DNA of 64,000 bases from Flavobacterium sinopsychrotolerans. Lineage in GTDB: Bacteria > Bacteroidota > Bacteroidia > Flavobacteriales > Flavobacteriaceae. Position numbers and translations under genes: made by a program. The stretch lies in NCBI RefSeq assembly GCF_900110375.1, contig NZ_FODN01000009.1, positions 1 through 64,000 of the forward strand, written 5' to 3'. How positions within the stretch are numbered: the first letter of the stretch is position 1; each line of letters starts with the position of its first letter. Below are positions 26,195 to 33,730 of the stretch, piece by piece. The notes under the pieces were generated by a model, which was not told where the DNA came from, did not search any database, and saw only the letters and a list, made by a program, of their open reading frames with translations.

Positions 26195-27175
26195 ATGAAA
26201 AAAGTATTCCTATCTCTTTCTTTCGTTTTCTTCGGTTGCTTGTCAGCTTCGTCAGTAATTGCTCAAACTGCGAGTAACGCGCAATTAAAAATTGTTGAGG
26301 CTGAATATAAAGTAACAGAAAATGATGTTGCCGAGACTTTAAAATATTTAGCTTCGGATGAATTGGAAGGAAGGGAAACCGGAAAAGCAGGAATGGTAAA
26401 AGCCGCTGATTATTTGGAGCAGTTCTTCAAAAATAACAATGTGAAACCGTATTTCAAATCGTATCGCGATACCTTGTCTACATTTAAAGAACCAGCTTTC
26501 AATATTGTAGGTTTTATTGAAGGAAGCGACGCGGTTCTTAAAAATGAATTTATAATTTTAAGTGCTCATTACGATCATATTGGCTTGGAGAAAAAAGGGG
26601 TAAACGGTGATTTTATAAACAATGGTGCCAATGATGATGCCTCAGGAACAACTGCGGTTGCTGAAATGGCGAAATATTTTAGCATCACTAAAAATAATAA
26701 ACGAAGCATTCTTTTTGTATTTTTTGCTGGAGAAGAAAAAGGTTTATTAGGCTCTAAACATTTAGCCAAAAAACTGAAAGCACAAGATTTTAAATTGTAC
26801 ACTCAGTTCAACATTGAAATGATTGGTGTGCCAATGAAAAGAGATTATCTGGCTTATATTACGGGTTTTGATAAATCTAATATGGCAGATAAAATCAATG
26901 GATATACTGGGAAAAATACGATTGGTTTTCTTCCAAAAGAAGCCGAATATAAATTATTTTACAGATCAGACAACTATTCTTTTTACGAACTTTTTAAAGT
27001 GCCTTGTCAGTCTGTGAGTACGTTTGATTTTGAAAACTTTGAATTTTACCATCATGTTTCTGATGATTTCAAAGCGATGGATATTCCGCACATGACATCT
27101 TTTATTCAGGAATTATTACCTGCTGTAACACAAATGGCAAATTCGCCAACACAAGAAATCATAATGCTTAAATAG
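26195..27175 (+). CDS. secreted M28-family zinc aminopeptidase
   Basis: A 326-aa protein with signal peptide (MKKVFLSLSFVFFGCLSASSVIAQ). M28 zinc ligands are visible: H125 and H128 in SAHYDHIG, the bridging Asp in NNGANDDASGT, and catalytic/ligand Glu in FFAGEEKGLLGSKHL. A later FYHHVSD provides the last His ligand. It would trim peptides in the periplasm or at the surface. It is the last gene of a co-directional run from 23287 and converges on the GNAT gene with 1 bp between stops. Confidence 0.9.
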   Translation: MKKVFLSLSFVFFGCLSASSVIAQTASNAQLKIVEAEYKVTENDVAETLKYLASDELEGRETGKAGMVKAADYLEQFFKNNNVKPYFKSYRDTLSTFKEPAFNIVGFIEGSDAVLKNEFIILSAHYDHIGLEKKGVNGDFINNGANDDASGTTAVAEMAKYFSITKNNKRSILFVFFAGEEKGLLGSKHLAKKLKAQDFKLYTQFNIEMIGVPMKRDYLAYITGFDKSNMADKINGYTGKNTIGFLPKEAEYKLFYRSDNYSFYELFKVPCQSVSTFDFENFEFYHHVSDDFKAMDIPHMTSFIQELLPAVTQMANSPTQEIIMLK

Positions 27176-27176
27176 T

Positions 27177-27746
27177 TTAACAAACTGCCTGACTCATATC
27201 ATACGCCAAAATAAAGTACTCGTTATTATTGAATTGAAAATCTCCAATAATGGTCCATTTTAGTTTTTCGGTATGCGCTTTCGTAGACGGAATGTTGATT
27301 TTGTTGATGAAAGTTAAGGCCAATGGATATTTATGAAGCATGTGCGTTCTCATGAATTCAAACAGTGGCGTTATCAATCCCTTGCCACGATATTCTTTGT
27401 GAATGCAAATGGGGCCGTATTGAAAACTATTGTTTGTGGTGATTTCAAAATCTAAAAAGGTCAGTTCCGGAAACAATGAACTCATGTAATTGAAAATAGG
27501 CCATTGTTTGAAAAAATCCCAACTTCCGGCAAAAATATAAGCAATGATTTTGTTATTGTCTCTGGCAATAAATAAGTTGTTTTCATGGATAACTTCGGTT
27601 AGTTGCTGTATTGTAAATGGCGTGGTAACAAATCCGAAAGCTTTTTCTTCTTCGGATAATTTAGCTACAAGATACAAGTCTTGTAATGCCAATACGCCAT
27701 CAATGTCACTCATTTTTGCGATTTCGAGTTGTATATTTTCTGTCAT
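27177..27746 (-). CDS. GNAT-family N-acetyltransferase
   Basis: A 189-aa protein with the GNAT plan: an N-terminal strand-helix (IEIAKM-like start, DIDGVLALQDLY), and the acetyl-CoA motif A region around GPICIHKEYRGKGLITPLFEFMR, with RGKGL as the Q/RxxGxG/A pyrophosphate loop. The acetyl acceptor is unknown. It is convergent with the M28 gene with no room for a terminator. Confidence 0.82.
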   Translation of the reverse strand: MTENIQLEIAKMSDIDGVLALQDLYLVAKLSEEEKAFGFVTTPFTIQQLTEVIHENNLFIARDNNKIIAYIFAGSWDFFKQWPIFNYMSSLFPELTFLDFEITTNNSFQYGPICIHKEYRGKGLITPLFEFMRTHMLHKYPLALTFINKINIPSTKAHTEKLKWTIIGDFQFNNNEYFILAYDMSQAVC

Positions 27747-27878
27747 TTTATCAAAATTCCGATGTTAATTTGGTTTGTCAAAAATAAGTAAAATTATAAG
27801 AAACTTTAATTTTTATTACAGCAACAATCCTTTGCGTAAAGCATTACTTTTTTTACTGTTTTTGTTTATTTTTGCTCT

Positions 27879-28556
27879 ATGAAAAATATTATCATCACAG
27901 GAACGAGTAGGGGAATAGGATTTGAGTTGGCATTGCAATTTGCCAATGCGGGACATGAAGTGTTAGCTATTTCGAGAAAAATTCCTCAAGCTTTGTTGGG
28001 GAACGAAAACATTACCTGTCTTTCAGTTGATTTATCCACTGAGTCTGAATTAATGAAAGTAAGCGATTTCCTTTCCAAGTCTTGGAAACAAATAGATGCG
28101 GTCATTCATAATGCGGGAAGTTTATTGTTGAAGCCCTTTTCAGAAACGACTCAGGAAGATTTTGAAAACATCTATAAAGTCAATGTTTTTGGAGTTGCTA
28201 ATTTGACTCGAATTTGCTTGCCTTATTTACAAAAAGGAAGCCATGTGGTAACCATAAGTTCTATGGGTGGAATTCAGGGAAGTTTAAAGTTTGCGGGATT
28301 GGCTGCCTATAGTTCGAGTAAAGGTGCTGTTATTACATTGTCTGAATTACTGGCAGAAGAATACAAAGATCGTGGGATTTCTTTCAATGTTTTAGCTTTG
28401 GGTTCCGTGCAAACTGAAATGCTGGCAGAAGCTTTTCCAGGCTATCAAGCGCCAATATCAGCGGGCGAAATGGCCAACTATATTTATGATTTCACTTTGA
28501 CCGGAAACAAATATTTCAACGGGAAAGTGTTGCAAGTTTCTTCCACGAATCCTTAA
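27879..28556 (+). CDS. short-chain dehydrogenase/reductase
   Basis: A 225-aa classical SDR: NAD(P) loop TGTSRGIGFE (residues 7-16), the HNAG-type motif in IHNAGSLL, catalytic Ser in ISSMGG, and the YSSSKGA motif with Tyr and Lys. Substrate unknown. A TATTTTTG box ends only 4 bp before the ATG (27867-27874), so the transcript may be nearly leaderless if that box is used. The SprT-like gene begins 19 bp after the stop. Confidence 0.9.
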   Translation: MKNIIITGTSRGIGFELALQFANAGHEVLAISRKIPQALLGNENITCLSVDLSTESELMKVSDFLSKSWKQIDAVIHNAGSLLLKPFSETTQEDFENIYKVNVFGVANLTRICLPYLQKGSHVVTISSMGGIQGSLKFAGLAAYSSSKGAVITLSELLAEEYKDRGISFNVLALGSVQTEMLAEAFPGYQAPISAGEMANYIYDFTLTGNKYFNGKVLQVSSTNP

Positions 28557-28575
28557 TTTATAACTCACCTCTATT

Positions 28576-29178
28576 TTGAGCGAAACCTTAGCCAGATACA
28601 TTCCAGAGCATGCGGTAAAACCCGTTTTCGAACTTATTGTTGCCAATCAAGTGCACCTTAAGATTGTAAACGAGCGTCAGACGCGTCATGGCGATTATCG
28701 AAAAGGTTTGAATGGGAAACATGAAATTACGGTCAATTCAAATCTGAATAAATACAAGTTTTTGATTACGTTGATTCATGAAATTTCACATTTGGTTGCG
28801 TTTGAAAAATTTGGAAGAAACATTAAACCGCATGGAAACGAGTGGAAATATTCCTTTCAACGGTTGATGATTCCTTACATTCGCCCAGAAATTTTCCCGA
28901 ATCAGTTATTGCCTTTATTGGCTCGTCATTTCAAAAATCCAACAGCCAGCAGCGATACTGATGCTACATTAGCTTTGGCATTGAAACAATTTGACCAGCA
29001 AAATGATAAAAACTATGTATTCGAAATTCCGTACGGCAGCGTTTTTCGAATCCAAAACGGAAAGATTTTTAAGAAAATAGCTGTAAGAACTAAGCGTTTT
29101 GAATGTCTCGAAATGAGTTCTGGAAAAACGTATTTATTCAATCCTAATGCGGAGGTAGAACTGTTGAAATCAAGCTAG
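28576..29178 (+). CDS. SprT-like zinc protease domain protein
   Basis: A 200-aa protein initiated by TTG at 28576 (no suitable ATG upstream). The metal motif LIHEISHLV gives H68-E69-H72, and H86 in KPHGNEW is the third ligand, as in SprT/Spartan domains. Spartan acts on DNA-protein crosslinks in eukaryotes; the role of bacterial SprT is not firmly known. The C-terminal half (from about residue 145) has beta-strand character. It follows the SDR gene on the same transcript and converges with the ABC gene, 4 bp between stops. Confidence 0.83.
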   Translation: MSETLARYIPEHAVKPVFELIVANQVHLKIVNERQTRHGDYRKGLNGKHEITVNSNLNKYKFLITLIHEISHLVAFEKFGRNIKPHGNEWKYSFQRLMIPYIRPEIFPNQLLPLLARHFKNPTASSDTDATLALALKQFDQQNDKNYVFEIPYGSVFRIQNGKIFKKIAVRTKRFECLEMSSGKTYLFNPNAEVELLKSS

Positions 29179-29182
29179 TCTT

Positions 29183-29944
29183 TTACTCTTTCAAATAAGC
29201 TTCTCGTACTTTTTTGAACAAATTAGAAGAATAAACAAACGCTACAACAGCTTCGTTATCGGTTCTAAAAATTTCTTCTTTGCTTCCTTCCCAAGCTTTT
29301 AAGCCATCTTTTAAGAATAGAATTTTCTCTCCAATTTCCATCACAGAGTTCATATCATGGGTATTTATAACCGTTGTGATGTTGTATTCTTCGGTGATTT
29401 CTTTGATAAGATTATCAATCAAAATAGCTGTATTTGGATCTAAACCAGAGTTTGGTTCATCACAAAACAAGTATTTTGGGTTATTTACAATCGCGCGCGC
29501 AATCGCTACCCGTTTTTGCATTCCTCCTGAAATTTCTGAAGGTAATTTTTTATGTGCATCTGTAAGATTCACTCTTTTTAACACGAAGTCAACTCGTTCT
29601 TGAATCTTTGAATTATTGTCTTTGGTAAACATTCGTAGCGGAAATCCAACATTTTCAGCTACAGTCATAGAATCAAACAAGGCACTTCCTTGAAAAACCA
29701 TTCCGATTTCAGTTCGTAATTCTCGTTTCTCATCAGGATTTAATTCAGAATAAATTCGGCCGTCAAATGAAATCGTTCCGGATTCCGGAGTATGGATCCC
29801 TAAAAGACTTTTTAGCAAAACTGTTTTACCAGATCCACTTTGTCCAATAATTAAATTTGTCTTTCCGGTTTCAAAAACCGTCGAAATACCTTTAAGAATT
29901 TTGTTTCCGCCAAATGATTTCTCTACGTTTTTTACTTCTATCAT
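29183..29944 (-). CDS. ABC transporter ATP-binding protein, MlaF-like
   Basis: About 253 aa from ATG 29944, which overlaps the permease stop as ATGA; a frame extending to 30004 lies inside the permease gene. Walker A GQSGSGKT (34-41), signature SGGMQKRVAIARAI, and Walker B YLFCDEPNSGLDP are present. The GGMQKR signature variant and pairing with an MlaE permease point to a phospholipid/lipophile transport (Mla/Mce-type) system. No MCE-domain or periplasmic partner gene lies here. Confidence 0.9.
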   Translation of the reverse strand: MIEVKNVEKSFGGNKILKGISTVFETGKTNLIIGQSGSGKTVLLKSLLGIHTPESGTISFDGRIYSELNPDEKRELRTEIGMVFQGSALFDSMTVAENVGFPLRMFTKDNNSKIQERVDFVLKRVNLTDAHKKLPSEISGGMQKRVAIARAIVNNPKYLFCDEPNSGLDPNTAILIDNLIKEITEEYNITTVINTHDMNSVMEIGEKILFLKDGLKAWEGSKEEIFRTDNEAVVAFVYSSNLFKKVREAYLKE

Positions 29945-30690
29945 GATCCTAGTAACAACTGCGTTAATATGTAATTGAATAATATTATGGTAACTGATGT
30001 CCAAACAAAGGAAACGGTACTTGCTCTTCCTACCTCAAGTGCTCCACCTTTCATATAATACCCATGAAAAGAAGGGATAGTTGCTAATAACATGGCGAAT
30101 ATTAAAGTCTTAATAAAAGCATATATGATATGAAATGGAATAAAATCCATTTGAGCTCCATTGATAAATTCGTCGCTTGACGTAAAGCCTCCGTATACAC
30201 CAGCCATCCATCCGCCTAAAACTCCTAGAAACATAGCAATTCCGATAAGGAACGGATACAATAGCAGAGCAATTATTTTTGGAAAGACAAGATAATTAAG
30301 AGAATTTACTCCCATTACTTCCAATGCGTCAATTTGTTCTGTAACCCGCATTGTTCCTATACTTGACGTAATAAAAGAACCCATTTTACCAGCCATAATT
30401 ACGGAGATGAAAGTGGGGGCAAATTCTAATATTACGGATTGTCGTGTTGCAAATCCAATAAGGTATTTTGGAATTAAAGGATTGGTCAGGTTTAATGCAG
30501 TTTGTATGGCGACAACACCACCAACAAAGAAAGAAATAAAGGCTACAATACCGAGGGAGCCGATAATTAAATCATCAATTTCCTTGAAAATTAAATTTTT
30601 CATTACAGACCATTTGGTTTGTTTGTTGAAAATTTCTTTCAGCATTAAGAAGTATCTTCCTATTTGCGTTATATATCGAATGAGCATCAT
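29941..30690 (-). CDS. MlaE-family ABC transporter permease
   Basis: A 249-aa protein with several membrane segments. The MlaE/YrbE pattern is seen in FFVGGVVAIQTALNL, the ...PTFISVIMAGKMGSFITSSIGTMRVTEQIDALEVMGVNS stretch, and the C-terminal GGALEVGRASTVSFVWTSV. It overlaps the ATPase gene by 4 bp, so the two make one transporter. Family members move phospholipids between the membranes to maintain outer-membrane asymmetry. Confidence 0.92.
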   Translation of the reverse strand: MMLIRYITQIGRYFLMLKEIFNKQTKWSVMKNLIFKEIDDLIIGSLGIVAFISFFVGGVVAIQTALNLTNPLIPKYLIGFATRQSVILEFAPTFISVIMAGKMGSFITSSIGTMRVTEQIDALEVMGVNSLNYLVFPKIIALLLYPFLIGIAMFLGVLGGWMAGVYGGFTSSDEFINGAQMDFIPFHIIYAFIKTLIFAMLLATIPSFHGYYMKGGALEVGRASTVSFVWTSVTIILFNYILTQLLLGS

Positions 30691-30769
30691 AAGTTTTGCG
30701 AATATGGGCTAAATTACAAAAATTGTAAAGAGTTATACCTTTTGATTTAGCAGTTTTTGATTTCTGAAG

Positions 30770-31618
30770 CTAAAAAAGCTTCTCTTTCATTTTTTTTAAG
30801 CGATAATTCCGGATGAATTTAGCTTGCTCTTCCGTTACTAATAATGGTGTTTTAGCAGCTTTGGCTTTCCAAAAACCTTTAATGTAATCTAAAAAGAGTA
30901 ACGGTTTCTTTTTCATCATCGCCAGTTTTGCCGAAGCTATGGAAGTGATTATAAAACCGTAGCCTAGAGTGTAAAACGCTTCTCCCTGTTTATAACGGGC
31001 AGTTTTGTTGTAATTTGCTCCAGTTGGTTTTAAGTGTTTTACGATCAATGAAGCGTCAGTAACGACTTTCCATCCGTAAAATTTTGACAATAATTCATCA
31101 ACAGTATCCCAACCCATAGCAGGTTTTAAATTTTCTATTTGTTGGAAGCATGCTTTTCTATACGCTTTGAATGCACCACGAATATGATCTTTATCAGTTA
31201 GGTTTTCCAAAATCCATTCGCCATTTTTTTCAATGTAGGCAAATCCTCCAGCCATTCCTATCGTAGCATCTTTTTCGAAAATGTTTAGAATGGTTTCGAA
31301 ATAATTGTTGGGTAGAATTAAATCGGCATCCAGTTTTACGATAACGTCATACTCTTCATCCAATGTTTCAAAACCTTTGTGAAAAGCCTGAATGACTTTG
31401 CTTCCCGGTAAATGTATGGCTCTGGAAGTTTTGTTTACCAAAGAGATAAACGGATTTTCTTTGGCGTAAGCCGTAACTATTTCTGCTGTTTTATCCGTAG
31501 AATTGTCATTGACGACAACTACCTTTTTAGGTAAAACGGTTTGCGAAATCAAAGAGTCTAAAGTTAAAGCGATGAAAGCTTCTTCGTTATGCGCCGGAAT
31601 GACAATATAATAATTCAT
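30770..31618 (-). CDS. glycosyltransferase family 2
   Basis: A 282-aa GT-A protein: YYIVIPAHNEEAFI start, VVVNDNSTDKT nucleotide-binding segment, and the DXD-type VKLDADLILPNNYF. Its later region (RYKQGEAFYTLGYGF) lacks a clear membrane anchor. It probably builds a surface polysaccharide or glycolipid. Its start codon overlaps the stop of the methyltransferase gene by one base (TAATG), so the two are coupled. Acceptor and sugar are unknown. Confidence 0.88.
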   Translation of the reverse strand: MNYYIVIPAHNEEAFIALTLDSLISQTVLPKKVVVVNDNSTDKTAEIVTAYAKENPFISLVNKTSRAIHLPGSKVIQAFHKGFETLDEEYDVIVKLDADLILPNNYFETILNIFEKDATIGMAGGFAYIEKNGEWILENLTDKDHIRGAFKAYRKACFQQIENLKPAMGWDTVDELLSKFYGWKVVTDASLIVKHLKPTGANYNKTARYKQGEAFYTLGYGFIITSIASAKLAMMKKKPLLFLDYIKGFWKAKAAKTPLLVTEEQAKFIRNYRLKKMKEKLF

Positions 31619-32142
31619 TATTTTATTTTTTCAGCGTAAACAATATAATAGCGATTGGTGAACTTTCTCAATAAGGGACGAAGACCAAATTTCTTTACGG
31701 GATTTGTCCATTTTTCGCGGTCAATTATTTTCCAACCTGTTTTTTCCAAAAGCCAGTCCAGTTGCCAGTCTTCAAATTCATGGTAATGTCTGTCCCACAT
31801 GTCCGTTTTACTGCGGTAAGCGGGTGAAAACCACAAACGCATTGGGATAGATATGAAAAGTTTGTCCGATTTTATTTCATTTAAAATCGTGTAAGGATTT
31901 AATAAATGTTCAAAAATTTCGAAAGCGGTTACTACATCTTTTTTTTCTGTTGAAAATACGGATTGGTCTTTGTCTAAGTCTTCTCCTGTTGTATTTGTAA
32001 CTGCAAATCCTTCGGATTTCATGATTTTAGAGAAAGGATTTTCAACGCCTAAATCTAATATGGTCTCTGAAGTTGAGACGTGTTTTTTTAGAAATTCTAA
32101 AGTATGTTTGAATCTTTTATTGGGAAACGTTTTTTCGTACAT
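31618..32142 (-). CDS. SAM-dependent methyltransferase, short class I type
   Basis: A 174-aa protein with a compact class I fold: ETILDLGVENPFS takes the place of the usual E/DxGxGxG SAM loop, and VVTAFEIFEHLLNPYTIL is the post-II acidic/EHL motif. The SAM loop is less glycine-rich than normal. The start at 32142 gives MYEKTFPNKRFKHTLEFL. It is coupled to the downstream GT2 gene, suggesting joint modification of a glycan or lipid. Confidence 0.75.
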   Translation of the reverse strand: MYEKTFPNKRFKHTLEFLKKHVSTSETILDLGVENPFSKIMKSEGFAVTNTTGEDLDKDQSVFSTEKKDVVTAFEIFEHLLNPYTILNEIKSDKLFISIPMRLWFSPAYRSKTDMWDRHYHEFEDWQLDWLLEKTGWKIIDREKWTNPVKKFGLRPLLRKFTNRYYIVYAEKIK

Positions 32143-32159
32143 GTTTTTTTGATTTTGCC

Positions 32160-32355
32160 GCTAGGGCACGAAGGCACAAATATAGTAATAAATGTGTTTT
32201 TGGGCATTGTTTTTTAGCCTGGATGGGAATGAAAATCCCGGAGCTTCAAAATGTAGTTTTTCAAGGTGCAAAAAGCGACTGAAAGAAGCTTTTTTGCACC
32301 TTAGAAAAACAAGTTTTGTAGTGAGGAATTGTAATGGACAGCCGGATTAGCTCCT
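32160..32355. repeat. non-coding repeat element with long hairpin
   Basis: The region after the methyltransferase start has GCCGCTAGGGCACGAAGGCAC, then TAGCCTGGATGGGAATG. A hairpin follows: TTTTTCAAGGTGCAAAAAGC (32257-32276) against GCTTTTTTGCACCTTAGAAAAA (32288-32309) with a one-base offset. After it GCCGGATTAGCTCC occurs, a decamer (GATTAGCTCC) also present in the 17986-18048 palindrome. The layout (variable hairpin flanked by AGCC/GGAT-type modules) matches dispersed intergenic elements of flavobacteria. It is not protein coding. Confidence 0.6.
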
Positions 32356-32378
32356 AATTGCCACATTCCTTTTAAGAA

Positions 32379-33437
32379 TTAATATCTGTAAACAAATGCG
32401 TTGATGTTCATTCCTGCTCCAACGGAAGCAAAGAGAAGAATGTCGCCTTTTTCTATAGATTGGTTTTCTATTTGTCCATTAATTAACAGATCAAAAAGAG
32501 TAGGAACGGTTGCTACACTGCTATTTCCTAGTTCATGAATGCTCATGGGCATAATATCTTTTGGAACGGGTCTGTCGTATAATTTGTAAAAACGTTGAAT
32601 TATTGCTTCATCCATTTTTTCATTGGCTTGATGGATAAGAATCTTTTTTACGTCATCAATTCCTAGTCCGCTTTTGTCCAAGCAACTTTTCATAGCCATA
32701 GGAACTTGATTTAATGCAAATTCATATATTTTACGCCCATACATTTTAATGTAGCGAGTGTCTGGATCTAAATCTAGATTATAGGATTTTCCAAAAAACA
32801 AATACCCAGCTTCGTCATTTGCATAGGTTGCACTTTCATAGGCCAACATTCCTGTTTCATCTTCAGAAGCTTCTATGATTGAAGCACCAGCGCCATCAGA
32901 ATAAATCATTGAATCTCTGTCATGAGCATCAACTACTCTAGATAACGTTTCAGATCCTATTACCAAACAGCGTTTTGCCATCCCTGATTTGATAAAAGCA
33001 TTGGCTTGAAGTACACCTTCAATCCAACCTGGACATCCAAAGAGGATATCGTAAGCGACACATTTTGGGTTTTTTATTTGTAATTTATGTTTGACGCGGG
33101 TAGCGAGACTTGGAATCATGTCAGACTGGCTTGTGCCATGTTTTACATCACCAAAGTTATGTGCGAAGATGATGTAATCTATTGTCTCCGGATCGATTCC
33201 AGCATTTTCTATTGCTCTTTTAGAGGCGAAGAAAGCTAAATCAGAAGATGTCAAATGGTCTTCGGCATACCGCCTGTGTTCGATTCCGGTGATTCCCTTA
33301 AATTTTTTTATTACTACTTCGTTAGGGTAACCAAAGGCAGATCCATCTTCATTCAAAAAAACATGTTCGCCAAAGTCTGTATTGCTTACTTTTTTCTCAG
33401 GAATATAGCTTCCTATTCCAGCTATTTTTATTTTCAT
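32379..33437 (-). CDS. beta-ketoacyl-ACP synthase III-like protein
   Basis: A 352-aa thiolase-fold enzyme with the KAS III triad: C135 in LFGCPGWIEG, H269 in IHQANEKM, and N305 in ELGNSSVAT. It is somewhat longer than FabH (about 320 aa), with an N-terminal insertion after KKVSNTDFGE. It would condense an acyl-CoA with malonyl-ACP, or act as an acyl transferase in a special lipid or aryl-polyene-like pathway. No other fatty-acid gene is adjacent. Monocistronic. Confidence 0.88.
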   Translation of the reverse strand: MKIKIAGIGSYIPEKKVSNTDFGEHVFLNEDGSAFGYPNEVVIKKFKGITGIEHRRYAEDHLTSSDLAFFASKRAIENAGIDPETIDYIIFAHNFGDVKHGTSQSDMIPSLATRVKHKLQIKNPKCVAYDILFGCPGWIEGVLQANAFIKSGMAKRCLVIGSETLSRVVDAHDRDSMIYSDGAGASIIEASEDETGMLAYESATYANDEAGYLFFGKSYNLDLDPDTRYIKMYGRKIYEFALNQVPMAMKSCLDKSGLGIDDVKKILIHQANEKMDEAIIQRFYKLYDRPVPKDIMPMSIHELGNSSVATVPTLFDLLINGQIENQSIEKGDILLFASVGAGMNINAFVYRY

Positions 33438-33678
33438 TGCGTTAATTTTCCAAATTTTATGCTAAATTAATCATTAAAAAATTATTACACTCACAATATT
33501 TACTATGCATGCATATAATTATGAAATAATAATTTATTGGCAAAAATATTGATTATTTTATTACGAATTGCAAAAAATGATACGATATTTATTTCCTAAT
33601 TGTTGTAATTGATTAAATTGATATTTTGAGAAATTGTATTAAACTATTTTCTAAAGTTTGTACAATTTTAAGGCCAAA

Positions 33679-33712
33679 AAAAATGCCTCGATATATCGAG
33701 GCATTTTTGTTT
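33679..33712 (-). terminator. gcvP terminator
   Basis: A 15-bp perfect palindrome with no loop bases to spare (AAAAATGCCTCGATA 33679-33693, TATCGAGGCATTTTT 33694-33708); the actual loop is ATAT or larger. T runs lie on both sides, so it may act in either direction. It lies just after the gcvP stop on the minus strand. Confidence 0.85.
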
Positions 33713-33730
33713 TTTTTTAAATATGCAAAA

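Noticed and set aside
29945..30004. Longer start of the MlaF-like ATPase
   Set aside because: Extra codons lie within the permease gene, and ATG 29944 gives the normal family start and a classic 4-bp overlap.
33438..33678. Possible regulatory RNA between the KAS III-like gene and gcvP
   Set aside because: A/T-rich sequence with no stable structure or known glycine riboswitch features beyond the terminator.
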